Positions 55,885-64,000 of a DNA stretch of 64,000 bases are shown here, in pieces. Under the pieces are notes generated by a model. The model saw only the letters and a list, made by a program, of their open reading frames with translations. It searched no databases and was not told the origin of the DNA. Source of the DNA: Planctomycetaceae bacterium (lineage in GTDB: Bacteria > Planctomycetota > Planctomycetia > Pirellulales > Lacipirellulaceae); assembly GCA_003233055.1 (NCBI GenBank), contig QIKP01000011.1:62001-126000 (forward strand), in the 5' to 3' direction. Each line of letters opens with the position of its first letter. The first letter of the stretch is position 1. A program made the position numbers and the translations under genes.

Positions 55885-58214
55885 TGCTCCAACCCCCAAC
55901 CCAACCACGAAGCCGGGCAATGGCATCGCTACTCTTTGCACTAGCGCTTAGCTCCTCGCTGCTTGCGCAAAAGGATGAAGACGCGGACCTCGGTCCTCTC
56001 TTCCAGCAACCGCCGCACGACCGGGTGGTCCTGAAGAGCGGCGAGTCGTTGGAAGTGCAAACGCTTCGTTTCCAAGGATCTGGACGAAAAGTCCCCTCGC
56101 CCTTCCCCCTGGCCGGTTCGCTCGACGTGCGACTCTACGAGTCGAAAAACGCGGCCGCCGTTTATCAAGTGCCCTGGAACGCGATCGTCCGGATCGACCT
56201 CTTCGAGGACCTGGTCCTTCAAGAGGCGCAGCAGCTTACCCAGAAAGGGAAATTCGACGAGGCATACGGTTTTTTAGGGCACCTTTTGCGAGTCGCCCCG
56301 AAGACTCGCGGCCTTGACGCCGAGGTCCATCGCTATCTGCAAGCGAACGCCGGTGCCGCCTTCCAAGCAGGGGAGTTTGACCGCGCGCTAGCCATCTTGG
56401 GCGGCCTGTACGAGCGAGCCCCCCAGGCGAAAGGTTTGGAGCGCGCCGTCGACGTGGTCGCGGGAAAAATCATCGAACAATACCTGCAAGAGGCCAAGTT
56501 TCGATCGGCTCGGATGACGCTCGATGTGGTCGAGCGAAACTTCCAAGGACTGCCCGTCACGGTCGTCTCGAAATGGCGGCAGCAGTTCGAGCAATCCGCC
56601 CGAAAGAAAATGGCCGAGGCGAAACAGCTCGCCGAATCGCATAACTATCTCGCCGCACGCCAAGCCCTTTCCCAAGCGATCGGAGTCTGGCCCGAGAGCG
56701 CCGGGGCCCTGGAACTCCAAACCCGAATCCAGCGAGAGCATCCGATCGTCCGAGTCGGCGTCGCCGAGCGCGCGCCGCTTCGGCCAACCGAGCGCCTCGA
56801 TAGCTGGGCCTCGTCACGAGTTGCCGGGCTGGTCCGTCCGACGCTCGTGGAGCTTCGCGATTATAGTACGGACGGGGGTGTCTATCGCTCGTCGGTCGCC
56901 CAGATCGATATCGACGACTCGGCGAGGGGGCTGACGATCATGCTGGCCGATCCCCCTTCGGGCGACTGGCTATCGACAGGCCTCGGCGCTTCGAGTTTGG
57001 TGAGACTCCTTATGGCTGTTACCGACCGGAGTAACCCTACCTACCAGCCTCTGCTCGCCGACCTACTCCAACAAATCGATCTCGAGATCCCCTCCAAGGT
57101 CCGAATCGTGTTGACGCGGCCCCACGTGCGTCCCGAAGCCCTGCTGACGTTTCCGCTGCCGGCCGAACTGATCGCCATCAGCGATCGGGGCCGTTACGAC
57201 CAGGTGGAGAATGAATCCGAAAACCATGCCGCCGTCGTCCGATTCGTGGCTCAAGGGACGAAACACCGCGCCATTGCAGAAATCCATGAAGTTCCGATGG
57301 CGAACGACGACGACGCTGTCGCCGCGTTAATTCGGGGCCAGATCGACGTGATCGACCGCGTCCCCCCCTGGCAGTTGTCACGCCTTCGAGCAGCTCCCGG
57401 AGTGACGGTCGATTCCTACCGCCTGCCAACGCTCCATGCGATCGTCCCTACGGGGCGCTCCCCCCTGACGAGCGAGCGCGAGTTTCGCCGCGCCGTTGGC
57501 TATGGAGTCGACCGGGTGCGCATTGTCCGCGATGTTCTCCTTGCAGGTGGCGAGGAGCGAGGTTTTCAAGTCATCAGCGGTCCGTTTCCAGCAGGCGTCA
57601 GCTTGGACGATCCGATTCGCCGCGGCTACAACAGCCAAATCAAACCTCGCGTCTACGACCCTTACATAGCAATTGTCCTGGCGTCGGCCGCTTGGGCCAG
57701 CGCACAAAAACGAGGGGGCGTCCAAGAGCCGAGCGAGACGCTCCCGACGCTCCAGTTAGGGCACTCCGCCGATCCAATCGCCCGGACTACCTGCCTCGAT
57801 ATCGCCAAGTCGCTTAGCGCCATCGATATTCCGATCGAATTGGTCGAGCTATCCACCGAAGAACTTCTCGACGCGAAAGACAAGGTCGATCTGAAGTATG
57901 TTGAACTGGCTGTCTGGGAACCGGTGATCGATGCACGCCGCCTTCTCGGTTCCGGCGGACTGTTGGGCGAAACGAGTGACTTCATGTCGGTAGCGCTCGA
58001 TCGCCTCGACAAGGCCCGAAACTGGAACGAGGCGACCTCCCAACTGTTTGAAATCCATGATGTCACGCACTCCGATCTGCCGCTCCTCCCGCTCTGGCAG
58101 ACGATCAACTACTTCGCCTACCGAAACGAAGTCCGAGGTATTTCGGAACGACCCATCCGGCTTTACCAAGACATCGGCCACTGGCAAATCGAATTCCGTT
58201 CGGAGCAACCTTGA
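55884..58214 (+). CDS. secreted protein with solute-binding (SBP family 5-like) domain
   Basis: Residues about 13-27 (ASLLFALALSSSLLAQ) form a signal peptide. A GTG overlapping the previous stop (55884) gives a signal with Arg residues before it; the ATG at 55920 is the other option and gives 764 residues. The next 250 residues are TPR-like. The C-terminal half has features of the extracellular peptide-binding family 5 (TLHAIVPTG, EFRRAVGYGVDR, DLPLLPLWQTINYFAYRN). There is no matching permease gene, so the fold may have been recruited for a non-transport job. Confidence 0.7.
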   Translation: MLQPPTQPRSRAMASLLFALALSSSLLAQKDEDADLGPLFQQPPHDRVVLKSGESLEVQTLRFQGSGRKVPSPFPLAGSLDVRLYESKNAAAVYQVPWNAIVRIDLFEDLVLQEAQQLTQKGKFDEAYGFLGHLLRVAPKTRGLDAEVHRYLQANAGAAFQAGEFDRALAILGGLYERAPQAKGLERAVDVVAGKIIEQYLQEAKFRSARMTLDVVERNFQGLPVTVVSKWRQQFEQSARKKMAEAKQLAESHNYLAARQALSQAIGVWPESAGALELQTRIQREHPIVRVGVAERAPLRPTERLDSWASSRVAGLVRPTLVELRDYSTDGGVYRSSVAQIDIDDSARGLTIMLADPPSGDWLSTGLGASSLVRLLMAVTDRSNPTYQPLLADLLQQIDLEIPSKVRIVLTRPHVRPEALLTFPLPAELIAISDRGRYDQVENESENHAAVVRFVAQGTKHRAIAEIHEVPMANDDDAVAALIRGQIDVIDRVPPWQLSRLRAAPGVTVDSYRLPTLHAIVPTGRSPLTSEREFRRAVGYGVDRVRIVRDVLLAGGEERGFQVISGPFPAGVSLDDPIRRGYNSQIKPRVYDPYIAIVLASAAWASAQKRGGVQEPSETLPTLQLGHSADPIARTTCLDIAKSLSAIDIPIELVELSTEELLDAKDKVDLKYVELAVWEPVIDARRLLGSGGLLGETSDFMSVALDRLDKARNWNEATSQLFEIHDVTHSDLPLLPLWQTINYFAYRNEVRGISERPIRLYQDIGHWQIEFRSEQP

Positions 58215-59665
58215 GCTACTCCATAACCCTACGAAACAGACGATACAGCGGGGCCCTCCTGTGGCTCCTTCTCCTCCCTGGCTGGCACTCGGTCTCCGAT
58301 GCCGCGAGCGTCGATCGCTACTGGGAATTGTCCCCCTATCGGGTCCAAGTCGAGGTAAGCCTACAGACTTCGGCCCTCGTCAAGCAGCGATTGCAGGCCG
58401 AACTCCCCCACTTCCTCCGGCGGCGGGCAAGCATCGCGATGGGACCACTCTGGAGACTCACCGTCGAACCAGCGCCGCTAGGTGCTGCGCGGCGAGCCGA
58501 CCCCAAGAGGCTTGGTCGGAAGACCGAGGAGCAATTGGCCGAAACGAGACGACGATTTGACAAGGCCTTTCTGCTGGTCGTGCGCGAGGGCCCCCTAGGG
58601 ATGGTCGTCTCAGCCCAAGAATATGACTGCTTGCTCGAAACCTGGGGGCCGATCGTTACTGGCGAATCGAGTGACTTGCGAAGCCTCTACGAGCTCTGCT
58701 TTTCGCGTCTCACCCGCGCGTTCACTCCGATGGCCCAGTTTAGCGTGATCCGCGAGACGCCCAATCAGGTCGAGCTTCGCTTCCGAGGATCGGCACTCCC
58801 TCTCGTATCACACCAGGCCAAAGGGGGAAACCTGGGACAAATCTTCCGGCCCGTCTTGCGGCGGACCAACCGCGAAGGGCAGCCGGTCGAAGGGGGGATC
58901 CAGCCGGTCGCTTGGACTTACCTCCGTGTCGATCCAGTGAAATCGATGCCGACTTCCAAACCGACAACCGCCACGATACATAGCCACACGGCCCGGCCCT
59001 TTGGACTCCGTCGCCGAGGCCGTGTTGACCAGTTAGCTACACTCGTTCGCGCCGGCCAAGAGGAGACTCACCTGCGACTCCACGCCCGCGACCAAAAGGA
59101 CATCCCCCTTGGCGGGTTCTTGGTCTACCAGCGGAACGTCGGCCAAAAGGAGCCGAAACTAATCGGCAAGACCAATCGTAACGGAGTCGTCACGATTCCT
59201 AGAGGCGAGACCTCCATCCAAATCGTTTTGGTGCAGAGCAGCGGCCAGTGGATTGCGAAGATTCCCGTCGTTCCTGGTTCCGATCGACGGGTCGAGGCCC
59301 CCCTGCTCGACGACCGCAAGCGGCTCGAAGCGGAGGCGAAACTCACCGCGATTCGCGAGGAACTGATCGACATCGTCGCCCGCCGCAATATTCTCGCCGC
59401 TCGAACGAGGATCAAAATCAAGCAACACGACCTGGAGGGGGCACGCGCCCTGGTCAAGACTTTGGAGCGGCTTCCAACCGCATCGGAATTCGAGCAGCGC
59501 CGCATTCGTAAGCAAGAGCGGCTCATTCAGAGCAAAGACCGACGTGTCCAAGCCCGCATCGAAAAGCTCTTCAGTGAGACCCGCGCCGTCCTTGCCGAGT
59601 TCCTCACCCCTGGCTTGGTGCAAGAACTCAAAGGCGAAATCGCCACCGCCACCGCCCAGCACTAG
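58211..59665 (+). CDS. secreted hypothetical protein, last gene of envelope operon
   Basis: The 484-residue product has a signal peptide (to about residue 31, SVSDAAS). The N-terminal half is mixed alpha/beta; a middle segment (residues about 285-340) looks like a beta-rich domain; the C-terminal 100 residues are charged helices (RLEAEAKLTAIREELIDIVARRN region). Start TTG overlaps the preceding TGA by 4 bp, so it is coupled to the SBP-like gene. I recognise no family. The stop is 20 bp from tsaD, which converges. Confidence 0.7.
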   Translation: MSYSITLRNRRYSGALLWLLLLPGWHSVSDAASVDRYWELSPYRVQVEVSLQTSALVKQRLQAELPHFLRRRASIAMGPLWRLTVEPAPLGAARRADPKRLGRKTEEQLAETRRRFDKAFLLVVREGPLGMVVSAQEYDCLLETWGPIVTGESSDLRSLYELCFSRLTRAFTPMAQFSVIRETPNQVELRFRGSALPLVSHQAKGGNLGQIFRPVLRRTNREGQPVEGGIQPVAWTYLRVDPVKSMPTSKPTTATIHSHTARPFGLRRRGRVDQLATLVRAGQEETHLRLHARDQKDIPLGGFLVYQRNVGQKEPKLIGKTNRNGVVTIPRGETSIQIVLVQSSGQWIAKIPVVPGSDRRVEAPLLDDRKRLEAEAKLTAIREELIDIVARRNILAARTRIKIKQHDLEGARALVKTLERLPTASEFEQRRIRKQERLIQSKDRRVQARIEKLFSETRAVLAEFLTPGLVQELKGEIATATAQH

Positions 59666-59685
59666 CCCGACACAGCGTCACCGAA

Positions 59686-60711
59686 TCACGTTCCAACCCG
59701 CTCCAACCCTGGGTGGATATCGAGGTCCAGTTCCTCGAACTTGCCCTCTTTCCAGCGTTCGATGGCGATCGCCCCCATCACGGCATTGTCGGTGCAAAGA
59801 TTCATGGGCGGGATGAAGAGATCGTAGCCCCCAGCTTTTGCCGATTGCTCGAGCCGCTCGCGTAGCCGGTGGTTGGCCGCGACGCCACCACCGACGCAGA
59901 GTGTTCCGTAGCCCGTTTGCGTGAGTGCGAGTTCCGCTTTACCCACAAGGCAATCGACGACCGCCTCTTGGAAACTGGCAGCGGTATCAGCAATGGTTTG
60001 CTCGTCGAGTTTGCGTCGTTCTTCCAGTTTACCGGTGCCATGGGTTTGGTACCGTACCGCCGTTTTTAGTCCGCTGAAACTAAAGGCAAGTCGCGTCCGG
60101 TCGGCAAGCAACGGACGAGGGAATTTGTATTTGTGAGGGTCCCCCCCCTTTGCCACTCGGCCGATTGCGGGACCACCAGGATAGGGGAGTCCCAGCAAGC
60201 TGGCCACTTTGTCGAACGCCTCGCCGGCTGCGTCGTCGATCGTCCCTCCAAGCGGCGTAAAATCGGTCGGTCCCTCGCAACGATAAATATTCGAGTGCCC
60301 GCCACTCACGATCATTCCAACACAGGGAAACACCTCTTGCCCGCTCGCCATTTTGCAAGCGTAGACATGCGCCTGCAGGTGATTGACCGCCAGCAACGGC
60401 AGGTCCAGCGCGAGGCAAAGCGATTTGGCCGCCGTGAGTCCAACGAGCAACGATCCCGAGAGTCCCGGCGTGTTGGCCACTGCCACAGCGTCCAAATCGG
60501 CAAGCGTGAGGCCTGCCTGGCTTACCGTCTGCTGGATGACTGGCAAGATACTCTCGACATGCGCTCGCGAGGCGATTTCTGGCACCACGCCGCCGAACCG
60601 CTGATGCAGTGATTCCTGCGAGGCGACGACCGACGCGAGGACCTCCAATTCGTCGGTGACGACAGCGGCTGCCGTCTCGTCGCAGGTCGTTTCAAGCGTT
60701 AAGAGATTCAT
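59686..60711 (-). CDS. tsaD: tRNA N6-threonylcarbamoyladenosine synthase subunit TsaD
   Basis: TsaD transfers the threonylcarbamoyl group to A37 of ANN-reading tRNAs. The 341-residue product has LTLETTCDETAAAVV, the metal-binding His pair in VNHLQAHVYAC (with Gln in place of the usual Glu, as in some relatives), GMIVSGGHSNIYR, and CVGGGVAANHRLRE. Length and motifs are normal. It is minus-strand and converges on the operon to its left. Confidence 0.95.
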   Translation of the reverse strand: MNLLTLETTCDETAAAVVTDELEVLASVVASQESLHQRFGGVVPEIASRAHVESILPVIQQTVSQAGLTLADLDAVAVANTPGLSGSLLVGLTAAKSLCLALDLPLLAVNHLQAHVYACKMASGQEVFPCVGMIVSGGHSNIYRCEGPTDFTPLGGTIDDAAGEAFDKVASLLGLPYPGGPAIGRVAKGGDPHKYKFPRPLLADRTRLAFSFSGLKTAVRYQTHGTGKLEERRKLDEQTIADTAASFQEAVVDCLVGKAELALTQTGYGTLCVGGGVAANHRLRERLEQSAKAGGYDLFIPPMNLCTDNAVMGAIAIERWKEGKFEELDLDIHPGLERVGT

Positions 60712-60822
60712 GGAAGGCGTTCCTGCGAAAGCCTATAGGGTAACAGAATCTCCGGCTGGAATCACTCCTCCGATCGACGCGTTTCGTCGTGATCAACGTT
60801 GGGGCATTGCCCTGGGTAAGGC

Positions 60823-61977
60823 TCAATAGTCGTACCAGATCGCCCCGCCAAATTGTTGCTCCGACTCGTTGAAGAACTGGTAGGAGTTGCTTTTGCCCGC
60901 CAAGAATTGGAAACCGGTGCGGAAGAGACTGCCGGTCTCGCCTCGCCAAAGCCAACCGACCTGGGCCGTGTAGTCGCCACCAAAATTGCTCTCCTCGCGG
61001 AGGTGGGCATTGGTCGCAAAGAAGGGGGTGCCGCGGCTTCCCGTCGGACCAGGTTGGGAGTACTCCACGCCAAACTGAAACTCCCACGGCTCCGCGCCAC
61101 CATCGGCAAAGAAGGCGTAGCCCGTCTCCCCGTAGAGCCGCCAAGCGGGCGAGGGGTTGAACGACGCACCAAAGAGGATCGCGTCGCGGACGTAGTTCTT
61201 TCGGATCACACCAGGGGTTCGTTCGATCAGCTCATCCCCCAAGTGCGAGCTAAGATGATAGTAGGCCATCTTGTACTGCCACCGACCCCAACCGTAAGTG
61301 AGCGGCACACCGAATCGAAAATCGGAGGCATCCACATCGCTATTCTGGTCCCTGTTGAGTCGCACGAGCGCGGCGCCTTCGATGTCTAACTGCCATCCCT
61401 CGGGCTTCTGCGGGTTGCCATTGCCGTAGCGCCAGATGCCGCGCCGCCCGCCAAGGGTGACATCCCACAAGGTTTGGTTGCTGGAGGTCTCCTGAAACAT
61501 GTTGAGCTGCATCCGCGACTCGCGCGGGCCCGCTTGGTAGCTCCGGTAGATGAGCCCGTCCGGCATGATTTCCGTTCGCCAGTTCCCGCACGAGGGCCCG
61601 CCTCCCGCAGGAGGGTAGCAGGGCGCGTCGTCGGCGTAGTACTGCGAGAGCAATAAGTCGGCGTCGACCACTTCTCCATCCGAGACGATCCAGGTGGCAC
61701 CCGGTGACGGCACGCCGTCCGCCACCGCAAACGCCTCGGCCGAGACCCTTTGCTGTCCGAGCGCCAGTGCTTCCGAAAAAGGCGCTCCCGAAAAGAGAAT
61801 GGCCACCGCAAGGATGGTCCGTCGGAGACCAAGGACAAACGACGGGAAACAAGTTGGATGGGCACGTGAAGCGATCAAAGGTAGTCTCGGAGCGAAGGTT
61901 GCGAGGTGTACTCTGACTCTTATCGTCCGCAACAGGCTTGTAGATCGATTTGGCAGGGTACTGAAAACAAAAAACAA
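60823..61977 (-). CDS. DUF1207-like outer-membrane or envelope protein
   Basis: A 384-residue protein with an N-terminal hydrophobic signal (the region around residue 45-70; the true start may be downstream). The blocks LGGRRGIWRYG, YYHLSSHLGDE, WEFQFGVEYS, FFATNAHLREE and GGAIWYDY are those of DUF1207, common in planctomycetes and predicted to be a beta-barrel. Its role is unknown. The start is uncertain: an in-frame ATG follows the signal region, and no ribosome binding site was found. Confidence 0.8.
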   Translation of the reverse strand: MFFVFSTLPNRSTSLLRTIRVRVHLATFAPRLPLIASRAHPTCFPSFVLGLRRTILAVAILFSGAPFSEALALGQQRVSAEAFAVADGVPSPGATWIVSDGEVVDADLLLSQYYADDAPCYPPAGGGPSCGNWRTEIMPDGLIYRSYQAGPRESRMQLNMFQETSSNQTLWDVTLGGRRGIWRYGNGNPQKPEGWQLDIEGAALVRLNRDQNSDVDASDFRFGVPLTYGWGRWQYKMAYYHLSSHLGDELIERTPGVIRKNYVRDAILFGASFNPSPAWRLYGETGYAFFADGGAEPWEFQFGVEYSQPGPTGSRGTPFFATNAHLREESNFGGDYTAQVGWLWRGETGSLFRTGFQFLAGKSNSYQFFNESEQQFGGAIWYDY

Positions 61978-62225
61978 GCAGAATAGCGATACCGACTACG
62001 TCTAAGTTGTGTAGTACCAACAACTTCGTGAAATTACGATTTTGGCGTCCTGGTCCGGTTGCATTAAACTGGTGTAACTTGTTTGCATCGGTAAAATGGA
62101 GAAGCAAGCAGTGCAGGCGCTAGCAATGTTCCAGCGCCGACTCCGACGCTGGATCGAGAAAGGCCGACGCTTGGGGGAATCGATTCTCCTCCAGTTCGAC
62201 AACGAATTTAACACGGAGAGTTACC

Positions 62226-62537
62226 ATGGTATTACTAGAAATGAGCATCGTGCCGATAGGCAAAGGGGAAAGTGTGAGCCACGACGTCGCGAAGTGTGTC
62301 GACTTGGTCGATCAAAGCGGCCTCGCCTACGAGCTGCATTCGATGGGCACGATCGTGGAAGGGACGCTGGATGAAGTGCTGGCACTACTGCACCTTTGCA
62401 TCGAAGCCGTGTCGCAGGATAACGACCGGGTCAGCTGCTCCGCGAAGCTCGACTACCGCAAGGGAGCAAGCGGTCGGCTGCGGTCGAAGGTTGCTAGCGT
62501 CGAGCAAAAGCTCGGGAAGGAATGCAAAAGTGATTGA
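62226..62537 (+). CDS. thiamine-binding protein, MTH1187/YkoF family
   Basis: The 103-residue cytosolic protein has the small ferredoxin-like fold of MTH1187: EMSIVPIGKGESVSHDVAKCVD and YELHSMGTIVEG, which in relatives bind thiamine or HMP. GGAG 11 nt before the ATG supports the start. It converges with the YjbQ gene at a distance of 15 bp; both families are tied to thiamine. Confidence 0.85.
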   Translation: MVLLEMSIVPIGKGESVSHDVAKCVDLVDQSGLAYELHSMGTIVEGTLDEVLALLHLCIEAVSQDNDRVSCSAKLDYRKGASGRLRSKVASVEQKLGKECKSD

Positions 62538-62552
62538 GGCGCCAATGGCCAG

Positions 62553-62975
62553 TTACTCCCCAATGATTTTCACCAGCACACGCTTTTTTCGGCGACCGTC
62601 GAATTCGCCGTAGAAAATTTGCTCCCAGGGGCCGAAGTCCAGCATCCCATCGGTCACCGCCACCGTTACCTCGCGCCCCATGATCTGCCGTTTGTGATGG
62701 GCATCGGCGTTGTCCTCGCCGGTCCGGTTGTGGTGGTATCGTTGAGGCGACGCATCGAAGGGGGCCAACTCTTCGAGCCATTTTTTGTAATCGTGCAATA
62801 GGCCTGGCTCGTCGTCGTTGATGAAGACACTCGCGGTGATGTGCATCGCATTGACGAGGCAGAGGCCTTCGCGAATGCCACTCTCCGCTAGCGCTCCTTC
62901 CACCTCGGGCGTGATGTTGACGAACTCCATCCTGGCGGGGAGTTGAAACCAGAGTTCTTGGCGATGCGATTTCAT
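62553..62975 (-). CDS. YjbQ family protein (secondary thiamine-phosphate synthase-like)
   Basis: The 140-residue product matches UPF0047/Yjb[33 protein letters not shown], the [21 protein letters not shown] His cluster and [13 protein letters not shown]. YjbQ has a weak thiamine-phosphate synthase activity in E. coli. The ATG at 62975 has GGAGG upstream; the longer open frame to 63122 overlaps the next gene and is discarded. Confidence 0.88.
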   Translation of the reverse strand: MKSHRQELWFQLPARMEFVNITPEVEGALAESGIREGLCLVNAMHITASVFINDDEPGLLHDYKKWLEELAPFDASPQRYHHNRTGEDNADAHHKRQIMGREVTVAVTDGMLDFGPWEQIFYGEFDGRRKKRVLVKIIGE

Positions 62976-62997
62976 CCGAATAGCCTCCAGTCCCCTT

Positions 62998-63525
62998 CTA
63001 CTCTCCACAGCCGCAACTCTTGCCACCGCAGGGAGGAAGTCGGCGGATTTCCCATTGATACTTACATCGGGTAACTTCGTAGTCTTCGCTATCAAGCGTC
63101 TGGACGCAGCGAACTTCCCCACAGCGTGGCTTCAGGCAGCCACAATCGTTTCCGCAAGAATCACAGCACCCGCGACCTGGCTTCTTTTGGAGACAACGAA
63201 AGAGCGTGAGGCCGGAACCTCCTTCCGCCCAGGGGCAAACGACCTTCGGAACACAGATTTTCTCGCATTTCACTTTCCAGCACGATTCCTTCTCCGTCAC
63301 CTCTTCAACCGACGAACAGCAAACGTCCCGGCCACGGCAACTCCTGCACGCGGCACGATAGGCGTCGCCGCAGTCGGTCAAGTCGCAACACTCAGCCTCC
63401 GATGATCCATAGGGAAAGTCCGCTCCATCGCCGGGCGACGACGGTTCATGCTGAGCCAGCGTGATGGAAGCCCCTAGTGAAAGCAGAGCAGCCGCGACAA
63501 GCGAGAGAGTAAGGTTATTTTTCAT
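62998..63525 (-). CDS. Cys-rich secreted protein
   Basis: A 175-residue protein with a clear Sec signal (cut near TLAQHE). The mature part holds about 27 Cys, many as CC, CxxC and CxC pairs ([28 protein letters not shown]), typical of cell-surface proteins of planctomycetes that are held by disulfides. The function is not known; wall or matrix structure is one guess. It is upstream of yjbQ on the same strand, 22 bp away. Confidence 0.75.
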   Translation of the reverse strand: MKNNLTLSLVAAALLSLGASITLAQHEPSSPGDGADFPYGSSEAECCDLTDCGDAYRAACRSCRGRDVCCSSVEEVTEKESCWKVKCEKICVPKVVCPWAEGGSGLTLFRCLQKKPGRGCCDSCGNDCGCLKPRCGEVRCVQTLDSEDYEVTRCKYQWEIRRLPPCGGKSCGCGE

Positions 63526-63645
63526 GGATCAAGAGGCTGCTAAAGGGGCTCGCCATGAAAGGTGGATTGGGCGAGAGGGACGGAACGAAGGAGCAGGAGA
63601 GAGTGTTCATTTCCAGAGCAAGCGACGACGTTGCCAATAGCGATG

Positions 63646-64000
63646 CTAAAAATCGACCATGAATCGCGTTCCAAAAAGGTGGTAGTCTCCGGAGTCGATG
63701 CCACCTACCGCGTTCAATCCATTCGCTTGGATGTCGCCATAGATATAGTTGAATTGCACTCGAGCCCATGGGTTCCAGTGCCAATTGACGCCGGCCGTGA
63801 AGCTCTGGCCGATGCCCCCCTGGATGTCGTCGTCGGCTAAGTCGAGCATCGAGTAGCGGGCGGCAATCTGCCACGCACCCCAGCCACCTCGCACCCCATC
63901 GCTGCAGGTGTCGACGAGGAAGAAGTTCTCAAAGGGTTCGACACGACCAAGCGTGCCCGTTCGGCGCACCCACGGGATATGCTCTCCGGTAAGGAAGTAG
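63646..64000 (-). CDS. porin, phosphate-selective OprP/OprO-like, C-terminal part
   Basis: The frame enters from the right edge (YFLTGEHIPWV) and ends at 63646, so only the last 117 residues are present. FLTGEHIPW, the alternating strand pattern and the final Phe (MVDF) are outer-membrane barrel features, and FENFFLVD matches the phosphate-selective porin family. Specificity cannot be judged. The 5' part lies outside the window. Confidence 0.75.
   Translation of the reverse strand, partial: YFLTGEHIPWVRRTGTLGRVEPFENFFLVDTCSDGVRGGWGAWQIAARYSMLDLADDDIQGGIGQSFTAGVNWHWNPWARVQFNYIYGDIQANGLNAVGGIDSGDYHLFGTRFMVDF

Overview
The window reads as chromosomal DNA of a planctomycete, most likely of the Pirellulales. 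The reasons are secreted proteins of planctomycete-rich families (DUF1598, DUF1207, a Cys-rich secreted protein), a large Tat-type Gfo/Idh/MocA oxidoreductase, futalosine-route menaquinone genes, archaeal-type C1-cofactor genes, many genes without a Shine-Dalgarno site, and clusters of palindromic repeats between genes. No rRNA, tRNA, CRISPR array, transposase or phage gene was recognised. This assignment is inference from gene content.

Layout. 1-3 kb: a partial secreted protein, a small zinc-ribbon protein and aroA. 3-8.3 kb: a formate dehydrogenase operon (fdhD, a fused NuoE/NuoF-type NADH subunit, and a molybdenum/Cys catalytic subunit). 8.3-14.8 kb: mqnA-mqnC, a NatA/NatB-CPBP exporter pair and an amidohydrolase that may be the missing aminofutalosine deaminase. 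14.9-20.3 kb: a GNAT gene and a Mn/Zn/Fe ABC importer whose two permeases each end in an MntR/DtxR-like metal-sensing domain, with a palindromic operator candidate upstream. 20.3-25.4 kb: a repeat island, nfo, ndk, a CheX-like protein and an FHA-GAF-sigma54 activator. 25.8-37.6 kb: DUF1598, Gfo/Idh plus DoxX-like pair, a 2-hydroxyacid dehydrogenase, a Ser/Thr kinase, a second repeat island (nested inverted repeats), a secreted helical protein, a Dus enzyme and an AGCS amino-acid:cation symporter with a structured leader.

37.9-47.7 kb is an Fe-S and C1-cofactor district: sufR-like regulator, a lone nuoB, sufC, sufB, Uma2, sufD, Rieske ferredoxin, Uma2 and a SufT-like gene, running straight into a three-gene operon resembling methanofuran biosynthesis genes mfnD-mfnF-mfnE. 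Together with the formate dehydrogenase this suggests a tetrahydromethanopterin/methanofuran formaldehyde-to-formate-to-CO2 route.

47.9-59.7 kb is the least understood part: a prenyltransferase-fold secreted protein surrounded by microsatellites, then a co-oriented run of a membrane protein, an ExbB/TolQ-type proton channel, two ExbD/TolR proteins, a 1099-residue membrane-anchored beta-propeller protein, a peptide-binding-protein-like secreted protein and another secreted protein. This looks like an energised envelope system without an obvious TonB or TolA, and is my main candidate for an undescribed system. A 90-bp palindromic repeat sits just before it, and a second copy lies in the suf cluster. 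59.7-64 kb: tsaD, a DUF1207 outer-membrane protein, a convergent pair of thiamine-related small genes, a Cys-rich secreted protein and a partial porin.
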